In this document: positions 22,100-32,512 of the stretch, piece after piece
Layout of the letters: every line of letters begins with the position of its first letter
Position numbering within the stretch: position 1 is the stretch's first letter
Source of the DNA: Nothopassalora personata
Taxonomy: Eukaryota > Ascomycota > Dothideomycetes > Mycosphaerellales > Mycosphaerellaceae
Length of the DNA: 64,000 bases
Reading direction: 5' to 3'
Assembly: GCA_033816765.1 (NCBI GenBank)
Contig: CM066297.1
Location: 1,296,573-1,360,572 of the forward strand
Notes under the pieces: generated by a model
What the model was told of the DNA's origin: nothing
The model's input: the letters and a program-made list of their open reading frames with translations, nothing else
Databases searched by the model: none
Position numbers and translations under genes: made by a program

Positions 22100-25000
22100 A
22101 TAACGATAACGAGCCTACTCTAAGGAAGAACGACTTTAAGGCTACTAAGCTAGACCTCTTCTATAGAGATAGGGCTAAGTTTAACGACTAGATTAATTAG
22201 ATAGATATATATCTTATGTTTAACCTAGTCGATACTAATAAAAGAACTATCTTCGCTATTACGTTCCTTAGCGGAAGCGCGTAGAACTAGATTAAACCTT
22301 ACCTTAAGGAATACCTTAAAGGTATAGGACGACAAGACCCTACCGGAATGTTTAGGAGCTATACCCTCTTTAAAGAAAAGATAAAATTAATCTTTAGAAC
22401 CTCGAACGAAGTTTAATAGGCTATACGAATTATTTAACACCTAAAGTAGAAGACGTCTACTTTAGAGTATGCCGCTAAATTCGAAGAATACGGACAGATT
22501 ACTAGATAGGACTAGACGGCGCTAATAACTATGTTCCGACGTAGACTTAAGGACTCCGTTAAGGACGAGTTAATAAGACACGGAGGAAGGATTACTAACC
22601 TCGAAGGGCTAATAAAAGCGTCGATCGACATCGACGATTAGCTCTAGGAACGACACTAGGAAAGGAAATACGACTCTAAAGTAGGAGGTATAGTAGGATA
22701 CGCTCCGGATCGTAGACCCTTAGGAGGATACGTTACGAAGGGAGAATTCTTACGATAAAGCCAGCCCTACTATAGACCATAGCTAATAGAACTAGACGTT
22801 ACCTAACGAGGACGGAGGATCGATAAGAGTAGGGGCTACGGAAAGCCCTTTAAAGGAAAAGGAAAACTTATATACTACGCCTATAGTAAAGAAGGCTATA
22901 TAGCGCGGGATTGCCGCGGTAAAAATATAGTGCGCCGCGAGCAGTTTAATATAATATAACTAAAGGTAGGCAAATCTAGGAGTAGTGTTAGACCTCGATA
23001 ATTTGACTATACCTAGAGAGTAGAGGAGAAGGATAGTAACCGGGTTGCGACGCCTCTCCTAGACCCCTTACAAGGACGAGGAGGATACTATGTTCAATAA
23101 CATACACTACCACCGAATAACTAACAATCAAAGACTATTAGATTGTTTAGTATAATAGTACGAGGAGTTAACTATAAAGTTGAGAAGGAGTCTCGACACG
23201 GTTACGGAAGCCTTCACTAGCGATTCTATTACTAGGACTCGTGTTAAACCTACTACGACGCTAAGTTAGGCGCAGGGTACTAGCTACGATAACTAGTAGG
23301 AACCCTAGGAGCTTAACACGGACAAAACAAGCTCTAAGAAGTAGACATAGACGAATCTTACTTTGACAACGATAATAAAGAAAACTAGGATCTAGAATAG
23401 AACGGACGCTAGTTATTAGCACTAGAATAACAAATAAACGAACTAGACACTATCGAAGAAGATTACGTACCGGAGGAGTTAAGCGAGGACTTATCCGAAG
23501 AAGAAGAGAGCGACACCGACGACGAAAACGAAGTATACACATTCACGGTAGATGCGCTAAAGAAACTCTATAAGTTAATTATCTACCTCTAACGAAGGCA
23601 CGAAGAATTCCTACTAAAGTTCTTAGGGAAACGATACCTAAACCCTAACGAATTCGACAAGACACTCGACATAATAAGGGGCATAGTATAGGGTTACCTA
23701 ACTATAAGCAATATAGAGAACTTAGCTAAAGCGGTTATCGAACGACTACCTATAGGAAGCCGAATAATAGATACCGGATACCTAATACCGGTAGGAACTT
23801 TCGTCTTAAATAAACTACGAACAATAGTATAGTACGTACGGGCTCTCTACTTAGAATCGTAGAAGATCTAGGAACGTAATAGACTATAAGTATAGACATA
23901 GGGTAATAGGCTATAGGTTCTAGCCGAAGCCTCTAGGTACGAAGTATAGCGAACTACATACTATTCGGAAAAAGGATTAGCTCCCTAGGAATAAGCGACT
24001 AAAGGGAGTTATATAACACTTAGGCTTACGCATCGACATTAAACATAGTTTTCTAGACATAAGTAATCGTTAACGGCCACCGGACTAGTATTATAATCGA
24101 CTTAGGAGTAGCGGGGAATTTTATCTCCGAGTCTTTCGTAAGAAAAAACGGGTTAGCTACCCTAAAGAAAAATAGGGTTACGAGTTAATCGCGGTAGACG
24201 GATTATCGTTACCTAGCGTAGAATAGGAGACGATACTATTACTACTAGCTATCTAACAGCACTACGAGAATATTACCTTAGATATTACTAATATAGCTAG
24301 TTATAACATAGTATTAGGTATACCTTAGTTAAGAAAGCATAATCTAGTAATTGACTAGAGAAGAGGAGTACTTACATTTAGGGAATGCGATTGCGTTATT
24401 AACATCTAGCCTACGTATCGATAGCGGACGATAGTAGATAAGGTAAGGAAACAGCTTAATATATTCGAGCTTACGCTAAATAGAAGAAATTAAGAACCAC
24501 CTTCGACCGGGATAGACACTAGCGTAGGGCCGCCGGGTTACGAAGTCACTAGTAGTAATAGAAGTAACGCACTATCGAAGGATACTAACATCTTAGAGTT
24601 AAGTATTCCTAAGGAGTATCGTAAGTAGTCGCGACTCTTTAAAGAGGAGAGAGGTAAAACCGCCTTACCTAAGTACCGCCTATAGGATTATAAGATTAAC
24701 ATTTAGCTAGGGAAAGAGCCTCTATAGGGACCCCTATATTAAATGTCTAAGAAAGAGCTATAGACCCTACGAGAATAGCTAAAGGAGAAGCTAGCTAAAG
24801 GATAGATAAGAAGATCCACCTTAAGTATAGGAACTCTATGCATATTCGTTCTAAAAGCAAACGGGAAGTTACGACTCGTATAAGACTATAGGAAGTTAAA
24901 CGAGATTACGATTAAGAACCGATACCCGCTACCTAACATCGAAGAAGTATAAGATAGATTAACCGGATCGGACTAGTACACGAAGATTAACCTACGAGAT

Positions 25001-27370
25001 GCCTTCTATGCTATACGAATAGTAGAAGGAGAAGAATGGAAAACCGCTTTTAGAATAAGATACGGACTCTACGAATTCTTAGTTATACTAATAGAATTAA
25101 CTAACGTACCCGCATCCTACTAGGACCTTATTAACGAAACACTAAGAGACCTACTCGACGTATGCGTTATCGCCTATATAGACGACATACTAGTCTATAC
25201 AAAAGGATCCCTTTAGAATTACATAAAGCAAGTCTAGGACGTATTTGAACGACTTACGCGTTTAGGATTTAAGACAGTACCCGAGAAATGCAAATTCTAT
25301 AAGAAAGAAGTTAAATTCTTAGGCTTTATTATTAGTACTATAGGGATAACGATCGACCCTACGAAGACACAGTCAATTAGAGAATAGCTAGAACTAAAAA
25401 CAGTTAAGGACGTATAATCATTCCTTAGACTAGCGAACTACAACCGGAAATTCATTAAGGACTACGTAAAAACAGCAGTACTAATAACGATGCTTACGAG
25501 AAAAGACGTTACCTAGAAATAGGGAAAGGAACAGATTAAAGCATTTAAGAAACTTAAGGAACAATGCGCTTTAGCCCCTACGCTTTGACTATTCGATAGT
25601 AGTAAGGAAGTCTACATCGAGACCGATGCGTCTAATATAGCAATAGGCGCGTATCTAACATAGACATACGATAGGTAGAGACACCTAGTAGCCTATTACT
25701 CCCGGAAAATGACTATAGCGGAACAGAACTACGACATTTATAATAAAGAGCTTCTAGCTATTGTTGCCGCTATGCAACATTAGAGAGTATATGTCGAGGG
25801 CCTACCGAAGTTAACGATTCTTTCTAACTATAAGAATCTTACGTACTTTACGACGACGAAAGAACTTACCCGAAGGCAAGCCCGCTAGTCGGAGCTGCTA
25901 GGACAGTATAAGTTCGAAATTAAATATAATCTAGGACGAGAGAATGGCCGCGCCGACGCGCTAAGCCAAAGAAGCGACTATATAGAAGGAAAAGAACTAG
26001 TATAGTATAAAGTACTAAAGACAAACCTCGACGGAAGTCTTAGCGCTAACACGAGAGAATTTAATAACATCGTACGGATATTAGGCGATAAGGACGAACA
26101 ATTTCCTATATCGTAAGGAAAATACTAAGTACTAAAGGATCGAGAAGAAGAATGTATACGATAACATTACGACGGACTAACTTATAGACACCCTAGAACT
26201 TTAAAAACAATAGACCTAATATAACGCAGTTTCTCATTCCTATAGATAAGACTTAAGGTGTTACGCTATATTAAACAATGCGTACACTACTAACGAAACA
26301 AGGCTACGAGACATGCGAAATACGGTTACCTATAGTTTAGGACACTACCGATGAAACTATAGGACGAAGTTATAATAGACTTTATTATAAAACTCCTACC
26401 GTTAAGAGACTAAGTTACGAAATAACTATACGATATAATATTAGTTATAGTTAATAGACTTACAAAATACGCACACTTTATTCCTACATCGGAAACATAC
26501 AATGTAGAATAGCTCGGATACCTTATACTAGATAGGCTTATCCGATACTATAGATTCCCCTAAGCGTTTATAATAGATAGAGATAAGCTATTTACATTAA
26601 ATTACTAGAAAACGCTTATAGAAACGATCGGAATTAAACATAAACTGTTAATAGCATATTATCTAGAAATAGACGGATAGACTGAGAGGATAAATTAGAC
26701 GCTAGAATAATACCTACGGCACTACGTTAACTACGCATAAGACAACTAGGTTTCACTACTACTAATAGCGCAGATCGTACTAAATAACTACAAATTAGAG
26801 ACAACTTCGACGACGCTATTCTATACGAACTTTAGTAAAGATCCTAACCTATTCGGAACACCTAGATCCTACCTATAAGCCGAAAGAGCAATCGTAACGA
26901 CGGATACTCTTAAGGAAGTGTATAAAGAAACACGTAAGGCGATCGAAGATATATAATATAAACTATCTTAATAACGGCAAGACACGAGAAAAATAGCACC
27001 TCTACTAAAGGAGGGGGATAAGGTCTATCTCCTTATAAAAAACTTAAGAATAAGAAGATAGACTAAGAAACTAGATTACGTTAAGGTTAGACTATTTTCT
27101 ATCGATAAAGTTATAGGACTAGTTAACTACCGCCTATAACTACTACCCGACGCTAAAATCTACCTAGTCTTCTACATCTCTAAGTTAGAACCCGCGGACG
27201 CTAAAACACCTTACTAAGAAAGCTTCTATTTTGAGCTAGAAGTAGAAAACAAATTCGAAGTTAAAAAAATCCTAGACAAAAGGGGTTAGCGATACCTTAT
27301 TAAATAGAAAGGATACGACGAATTAAAAATACCTAGGAACTAAAACAACACCTACGAAACTGTTAGTAAA
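22100..27370 (+). pseudogene. Gypsy-3 gag-pol, RIPed
   Basis: Gag starts at about 22100 (KLDLFYRDRAKF, YLMFNLVDTNKRT, a retrotransposon gag core). A zinc knuckle at about 22868-22925 reads YYAYSKEGYIARDC, again with Tyr for Cys/His. The protease-like IIDLGVAGNFISESF is near 24095. RT covers about 24840-25370, with an intact YIDDILVY catalytic motif at about 25170-25195. RNase H starts near 25617 (IETDASNIAIGAYL). Integrase lies at about 26150-26800. A chromodomain at about 27235-27350 reads FEVKKILDKRG...YLIK-KGYDEL. Premature stops are TAG/TAA. Confidence 0.88.
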
Positions 27371-27438
27371 AGATCCGACAATACTAAAAATGGGTCCGCC
27401 GATACGACTAATAATAATCGATCTCTCGGCCGACGAGC

Positions 27439-27511
27439 GACTAGGGTAGGAATCGAACCTACGACCTTAAGAGTTTAGGTAGCTTACGCTCTACTACTAA
27501 GCTACCTAGCC
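27439..27511 (-). tRNA. tRNA-like sequence (probable pseudogene or tRNA-derived insert)
   Basis: On the minus strand, 73 nt fold with acceptor arms GGCTAGG/CCTAGTC (7 pairs, one G-T). The D arm is GCTTAGTAGTAGAGC and the T arm is GTAGG-TTCGATT-CCTAC. A-box-like TAGCTTAGTAG and a perfect B-box GGTTCGATTCC are present. The anticodon arm is abnormal: TAAG/CTTA closes a loop of about 11 nt, so no anticodon is assigned. It sits between the Gypsy-3 chromodomain and the antisense ORF, on the same strand as that ORF. It could be RIP-damaged or never functional as a tRNA. Confidence 0.55.
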
Positions 27512-27607
27512 GATTAATAGGAATAGGGACACAACTTACAAATAAGTACCCTAATAAGTCTCTACCCCTAGAGACTCGCCCTAGGGCTCCGCCCTAGAAA
27601 GCGCCGC

Positions 27608-28090
27608 CTAGTCATTTACGGGTATCTCTAGGATATCCGAAAAGGAAATAAGCGAAGGCGACACCTCTACCCCCGACGCCTACTTAAGAGACGCTAGCTC
27701 CTCGCGCGCCTCTTCCTCCTTAAGCTCCTCTAACTCCTTAGCGACGGCGTCGTTAGTACGACGCTTAGCTAATCGTAGCTGTTTCCGAAGACGGATCTTA
27801 CGCATCTTTAGCCGCACCTCCTCCTCTTTAATCCTCTTAAGCTCTAGCTTAAGCTTATTGCGCGAATTGCGAAGACGTTCCTACTCCGAACGAGAAAGAT
27901 ATACGTCGTAATCCTTATAGCCTTTTCGAATATAGGCCGAACACTTCCCCAACCGAGAACCTACGATATACTTTACTACCGCGCCTAAGGATCGAGACTT
28001 CTAACAATTCGTGTATAGAGCTATTTCGATACTAGAGGTTTTAGTATCTAGAGTAAGTCGTTAACGGCGTTTATAGGAGGAAGAAGACAT
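27608..28090 (-). pseudogene. Antisense ORF in Gypsy-3: Cys-rich, basic coiled-coil protein (RIPed)
   Basis: From ATG at 28090 to TAG at 27608 (161 codons) the minus strand is open except for four RIP-type TAG/TAA codons. The N-terminal third holds GKCSAYIRKGYKDYDVY, where the Tyr residues sit at places expected for Cys (CX2C...). It is followed by about 70 residues rich in Lys, Arg and Glu in a heptad-like pattern (LKLELKRIKEEEVRLKMRK) and a Ser/acidic tail. The position, antisense between pol and 3' LTR, is the same as that of the spliced antisense gene in Gypsy-1 and -2, but sequence similarity is limited to the Cys motif and coiled-coil layout. Function unknown; DNA or RNA binding is a guess. 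Confidence 0.5.
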
Positions 28091-28163
28091 AGTTAACTAT
28101 TACTATAAGAAATAATAACGGCTTATAGAGCTTCGGGACGAAGCTAGGCTAAAAAGGGGATAG

Positions 28164-28473
28164 TGTTACGGAATGATTCCTACGGACCCTAAAATTATAA
28201 TAACGAGACGAGTACGTAACTCATCCTACCTAAGCGCTTAGACTTAGGGCGATTAGACTACTTATACTTAGACTAATTAGACTACTTATACTTAGACTAA
28301 TTAGACTAATTACCGAGATCTACGAATCTCCTTTATATTTAGGAACGCTAAGAATCCCTTATAGTTTCAATACGTTTAACTTATGTTACTATCTTACTAA
28401 TTGGAATATACTCTTACTCCAATTATTTATCTTCGCTTAGCTTACTTTAGCCTCTCTAAAGAATACCGCTACG
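28164..28473 (+). repeat. Gypsy-3 3' LTR, 5' portion
   Basis: It starts TGTTACGGAATG after the purine tract AAAAAGGGGATAG and runs to CTACG, where element E is inserted. The remaining 50 bp are at 31403-31452. Confidence 0.9.
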
Positions 28474-28656
28474 TGTAAGGGCGCGCGTACCAAAGGGTCC
28501 GAATGAGATAGTTGTTGTTCTACGAAGCTATGAAAGAGGAGCGCGAGGCGCGGCGGGTACTTAAGCTAACGCCAAGCCGCTAGTCCCGATGCAGAAGGTC
28601 CGAGGTTCACCCGGGACGACGCATCGTCAGTGAAGGGTCGCGGGCTGCCCGTGACA
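28474..28656 (-). repeat. Element E 3' LTR
   Basis: 183 bp, identical by reading to the other LTR. The last ~30 codons and the TAG stop (28566) of the gag ORF lie inside it. Confidence 0.95.
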
Positions 28657-31070
28657 GTACCCCCCCTCTCAAAAGTCGCCTCAGTCCTCTGAGCGTGTCG
28701 CTCCTTCATTCGTTTATTCACTTGCTCCGTCTTGTGTGGCCACTTGTCACCTTTGCCTGTCGAGCTCCATAACCGTGCAAACGTCCAGTCATCCTCCAGA
28801 TCGTCGTCCATCTCCTTCACTGCAATCTCCGCGTCGCACATCTCTTTCGCTGCGGTGTCTGCTTTAGACTCGCATTGCTTGGCTAGCTGGCCCGACCTAG
28901 ACCTAAGTCTGTCTTCGGCGGACACTCGCGTCTGATCCTTGTGACTAAGGTTGGGTATCATTGCAGGCTCTGCAGGTCTTACTAAAGCATCGGTACAACT
29001 GCCTGTGCTATCGCAGAGCTGAGGACGGCTGGCGCCGGTGACCTCAGTTGTGACGACGGGCTGTCTCGTAACCTGGTCAGTGCAGCGGTGCGTGGTGAAC
29101 ATGCGCTGACCCGATTCCATCAGAGGCAAGGCTCCGGCTGGCTCAATCGTGACGGTGTCTTGCTTGACCCTGATCGTGTTGAGTCCGAGCACCTCATTGT
29201 CTGGTGGGGACCAGTCGGATGGAGCTGCAAAGCCTGCAGGTGTGGATAACTCCGGCCGGTTATGGTGAAAGTCTGCAAGAGCGGCGGCAGCAGCAGTGTC
29301 GCCCTGGGTCTGGTTGCCGGGGTTCTGGTTGCCTCCATTGCCACGTGGACGGCTCTCTTGAGGGTACAGCTGCTCAGTCTCGTAGAAGCTCTCGTCCAAT
29401 GCGGTGCACTCCTCGATGACGTCCAGCATGCTGTGTAGGCGGCGATCCACTTCACGGTCGCCGAAGGTCTTGACATAGTACTTGCGATTTAGACGGGTTC
29501 GAAACAACATAAGCTCCGTCTCATCGCTCCAGTCCATCCACGCTCGCAGCTTCGAGTAGCGGGCGTGGAATGCGACAAACGTCTCCTTCTGTTGCTGCTT
29601 GCAGCTCGTAATGTCCACTGCAGCCTTGGTGGCCTCATTACGAGCGCCATACTGTCGAGTCATCCAGTCCAACAGTTCTTCGCCAGTCTTGAACTCGTTG
29701 TAGGCCAGATGTCCGGGGATGGGAATGCGCGGCTTAATGGTCTTCTGAACTTCTCCATCAGTCCAGCCATACAAGAAGCGCAGGCCATCCTGCTCGGTGC
29801 GAAAGGTCGCCACTGTCAGTTTTAGTAGGATACTGGTGTACCAACTGTCGTAGGTGGGCTCTTCGTCGTTCTTGAACTTGCGTGGGTCTGGCACGCCCTT
29901 GCCGATCTTCATATTGCGATCCAGCAAGTCGTCGATGTTGAGGAGGCGCTCTGGCAGGTCGACCAGTGGTGTCTGTGTGCGGTTGCTGCGGCCTCTAGCA
30001 GTGCGGTGTGATTCTTGACGCTCGTTGCGACGCGGCAGTGGTCGGTTGTTGCGTCCTTGGTCATTGTCCTTGTCACCCGAGTCGTCGTCATCATCGCCAT
30101 CGTCCCCACCTCCACCGCCGCCGCCCACTGCCTCACGATACTGACGCTGGAGAGCTTCAAGGGAAGTCTCACGTAGGACAGGGCGTGATTGGGAGCGGTG
30201 TGAGCGTGGTCGCGAATGGGTGCGGCCTCGAGAGCGTGAGCAGCGGGCATTGTTGTTGTCCTCTGCTGCCTGCAGGCGAGTCTTCAACTGGGTGATCTCG
30301 TCTTGTAGTGTCTTGTTCTTGTTCTCGGCTGTTCGAGCCCTCTTCTTCTCTTGATTCGTGATGTCGGCGAACTTCTTGCATAGGTCGTTCGCAGCATCAT
30401 ACTTCTTCCGAAGCTCCTGCGCCTTAGTAGAGTCGGCGTTCTTGTCCTTGAGGTCTCGGGCCATCTTGCTCAAAGCGGCCTTCTCGGTCTGCAGCATTCC
30501 ATGAATGCGGTCGTATTCGGCGTACAGGGTGCGGTACTGGCTATTCTGATGTGCGTTCGCGCGCTCGAGTACACTGAGCTGCTTACCCTTCATCACTGCT
30601 GTGTTGAATCCACGTAGGATGAAGTCATAGAGGGTCTTCGGGTGGTCCTTGACCAACTCGACGAGGTCGTCTAGCTCGACATCTGTGAAGTCGGCAGCGG
30701 CGATGTGTTCGGGTACGTCGAGCGATGTGAAGACCGTATGTTCTTGGCCCTCCTCTTGGAGGACTTTCGGTTCGAAGAGATCTGTGAAGTCAACCTTTCC
30801 CTTTGCCTCGCTGTCCGATGCCTCTTCGTAAGCCTCGTCCAACTCTTGCTGAAGCGCGGCACCGGTGTCTACTGTGACTCGCCGGGTGTCGTCTCCTTGA
30901 GTCTGACTCTGAGGGAAAGAGGAAAGATCGGGGAAAAGAGAGGTGCGTGTACGCTTGCCTAGTGGCTTTGCCGGTGGCGGCATGCCGTTCTGTGCCTGTG
31001 TGTCCTGGGACATGTTGTCGGTGTCAACGCGACCTGTCGAGGTCTTTGCTGCGTTAGTTTCTCTAGGCAT
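28566..31070 (-). CDS. Gag-like polyprotein of element E, 834 aa
   Basis: A single uninterrupted frame from ATG at 31070 to TAG at 28566. Roughly, residues 1-160 are acidic and low in order, and 165-275 are a long coiled coil (LSVLERANAHQ... to ...LKTRLQAAEDNNN). Residues 280-310 are Arg/Ser-rich (RSRGRTHSRPRSHRSQS). Around 320-345 there is a Gly run followed by an Asp-rich run. Residues 390-590 match the layout of a retrotransposon gag core (FLYGWTDGEVQKTIKPR, TFVAFHARYSKLRAW, RRLHSMLDVIEEC). No CCHC knuckle is found. The C-terminal ~200 residues are unlike gag. The reading frame runs through the purine tract into the 3' LTR. It presumably forms the particle shell; the enzymes must come from elsewhere. 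Confidence 0.85.
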   Translation of the reverse strand: MPRETNAAKTSTGRVDTDNMSQDTQAQNGMPPPAKPLGKRTRTSLFPDLSSFPQSQTQGDDTRRVTVDTGAALQQELDEAYEEASDSEAKGKVDFTDLFEPKVLQEEGQEHTVFTSLDVPEHIAAADFTDVELDDLVELVKDHPKTLYDFILRGFNTAVMKGKQLSVLERANAHQNSQYRTLYAEYDRIHGMLQTEKAALSKMARDLKDKNADSTKAQELRKKYDAANDLCKKFADITNQEKKRARTAENKNKTLQDEITQLKTRLQAAEDNNNARCSRSRGRTHSRPRSHRSQSRPVLRETSLEALQRQYREAVGGGGGGGDDGDDDDDSGDKDNDQGRNNRPLPRRNERQESHRTARGRSNRTQTPLVDLPERLLNIDDLLDRNMKIGKGVPDPRKFKNDEEPTYDSWYTSILLKLTVATFRTEQDGLRFLYGWTDGEVQKTIKPRIPIPGHLAYNEFKTGEELLDWMTRQYGARNEATKAAVDITSCKQQQKETFVAFHARYSKLRAWMDWSDETELMLFRTRLNRKYYVKTFGDREVDRRLHSMLDVIEECTALDESFYETEQLYPQESRPRGNGGNQNPGNQTQGDTAAAAALADFHHNRPELSTPAGFAAPSDWSPPDNEVLGLNTIRVKQDTVTIEPAGALPLMESGQRMFTTHRCTDQVTRQPVVTTEVTGASRPQLCDSTGSCTDALVRPAEPAMIPNLSHKDQTRVSAEDRLRSRSGQLAKQCESKADTAAKEMCDAEIAVKEMDDDLEDDWTFARLWSSTGKGDKWPHKTEQVNKRMKERHAQRTEATFERGGTVTGSPRPFTDDASSRVNLGPSASGLAAWR

Positions 31071-31203
31071 CTGCGCCTTTGCGCCTTGCCGTGTTCTGTG
31101 TCGAGTGCGACTCGGCGCGACTCTGCTATTGCGCCGTGCGCGTTCTGTTGTCTGTTCTGAGTGTTACGCGTCCCTTACCTAGATCCGTGATCTGGGTAGG
31201 GTG

Positions 31204-31214
31204 GTAGAACAAAC
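31204..31214 (-). promoter_or_regulatory. Element E predicted self-primer binding site
   Basis: Directly next to the 5' LTR (minus-strand sense), the plus-strand GTAGAACAA at 31204-31212 is complementary over 9 nt to TTGTTCTAC at 31256-31264 inside the LTR. This element is un-RIPed, so the complementarity is not a product of mutation bias. Confidence 0.65.
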
Positions 31215-31397
31215 TGTAAGGGCGCGCGTACCAAAGGGTCCGAATGAGATAGTTGTTGTTCTACGAAGCTATGAAAGAGGAGCGCGAGGCGCGGCGGGTA
31301 CTTAAGCTAACGCCAAGCCGCTAGTCCCGATGCAGAAGGTCCGAGGTTCACCCGGGACGACGCATCGTCAGTGAAGGGTCGCGGGCTGCCCGTGACA
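31215..31397 (-). repeat. Element E 5' LTR
   Basis: 183 bp with TGTAAGGG...CGTGACA ends on the plus strand, followed by CTACG. It shares the block GAAAGAGGAGCGCGAGG with the LTR of element D. Confidence 0.95.
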
Positions 31398-31402
31398 CTA
31401 CG

Positions 31403-31452
31403 TAACTTAACTTATCTCTCTTTTAAGACTAGCCCTAGAACGAGACATAACA
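31403..31452 (+). repeat. Gypsy-3 3' LTR, distal 50 bp
   Basis: It continues the LTR after element E (TAACTTAACTTATC) and ends GAGACATAACA. The identical junction without insertion is seen in the 5' LTR around 21926. Confidence 0.9.
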
Positions 31453-32286
31453 CGGTAGTAGCAATCTTATTAGAGACACTAAAGACGCTCTTTATAGCAT
31501 ACTTAAGATAGTTATATAACCTAAAGATTCCGTTAGTATTATCTTCTCCGTTACTATCTAGGTATTTCCTAAGGAATAGTTTAACCTAATGCTATACTCG
31601 TCCTCTTAAGAAGGTAGTAGTAAAGATAAGCTTAAGGTTCTTAGGCATAGAGTTAAATAAGAAGTATATATCTATCTAAGAGACCTAAGTATCGAACTTG
31701 TCTCGGTCGCTATAGTAGTATTCTAGCTTACTAACCTTAAGGGTGTCGTTACCTATATAAGTAGCTAAGGCATTAATAGCATCGTTTACGGTCTAAGGTC
31801 GTCGGGCTCTACTTGCTTTACTAGGGGCGGGTGTTCCCTATTTACTCTATCGGTCTCCTATCGTAGAGGGCGTTTAAAGCTATTAGGTTTAGTATAACCT
31901 AATAATATTATAAGTTAAGAAGATAAGTTTAATCGGGTTTATTCTCGGGCCGATAGGAAGTCGAGGGAGAGTAATAAAGTAGTAGTCGTCTTAGTCTTAT
32001 AAAGACTTAAGAAACAATATAGTAGAGGTTAGGTTTCGGTATATTCTAAATAGTAATATTAAATAGTAAGTTAAACGTATCAAAACTATAAGGGATTCTT
32101 AGCGTTTCTAAATATAAAGGAGATTCGTACATCTCGGTAATTAGTCTAATTATTCTAAGTATAAGTAGTCTAATTAGTCTAAGCATAAGCAGTCTAATCG
32201 CGCTAAGTCTAAGCGCTTAGGTAGGATAAGTTACGTGCTCGTTTCGTTATTATAATTCTAGGGTCTATAGGAATTATTCCGTAATA
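31453..32286 (-). mobile_element. Inverted 5' fragment of a second, divergent Gypsy-3-type element
   Basis: On the minus strand, 32286-32060 matches the first ~227 bp of the Gypsy-3 LTR (CCGTAATA at 32279-32286 is the RIPed start). After a divergent stretch, 31860-31453 matches the Gypsy-3 leader (TTTAAACGCCCT, ACACCCGCCCCTAG) and the gag start. It abuts the Gypsy-3 3' LTR directly, giving an inverted arrangement. It is RIPed, with no open frame. Confidence 0.8.
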
Positions 32287-32512
32287 AAAGGTTATTGCCT
32301 TACCTTTCTAGTTAACGAGACCGGATACTAGTATTAATCGCTATAACTCTAGCGTATATATAGCGTCCGAGAGAAGCTATCAATAATATAGTATCTCGCG
32401 GCCGTAGTTATACTACGATACCCTAAAAAAGACTAGTATTAATAGGTCTACTACTTACCGTAGTATACCGATGTTAGTATACTTAACTGTATACCGTATT
32501 ATTAATAGTAAC

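Larger units (their letters stand above)
28474..31397 (-). mobile_element. Element E: young gag-only LTR retrotransposon, un-RIPed
   Basis: 183-bp LTRs at 28474-28656 and 31215-31397 read as identical. They have TG...CA ends on the plus strand and a perfect 5-bp duplication CTACG (28469-28473 and 31398-31402). CpA is not depleted, so insertion post-dates RIP of the host Gypsy-3 LTR. Transcription is from the minus strand: 5' LTR at 31215-31397, a self-primer site at 31204-31214, one long ORF, and a purine tract (RC of GTACCCCCCCTCTC) abutting the 3' LTR. There is no protease, RT or integrase, so it must move with enzymes from another element. Element D is a relative: it shares LTR blocks and the 3' purine region. 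Confidence 0.93.
21633..31452 (+). mobile_element. Gypsy-3: chromodomain LTR retrotransposon, RIPed, with element E in its 3' LTR
   Basis: The 5' LTR (21633-21976) lacks its first 16 bases. The 3' LTR is 28164-28473 plus 31403-31452, split by the un-RIPed element E and its duplicated CTACG. The full LTR is about 360 bp, starting TGTTACGGAATG and ending GAGACATAACA. The internal order is primer site, gag with zinc knuckle, protease, RT, RNase H, integrase, chromodomain, tRNA-like sequence (antisense), antisense ORF, purine tract AAAAAGGGGATAG, and LTR. Target duplication cannot be checked because of the 5' truncation. Confidence 0.92.

Noticed and set aside
29120..30381. Several open frames of 70-118 codons on both strands across the element E ORF
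   Set aside because: Shadows of the long intact Gag frame, favoured by its high GC content; no independent motifs.
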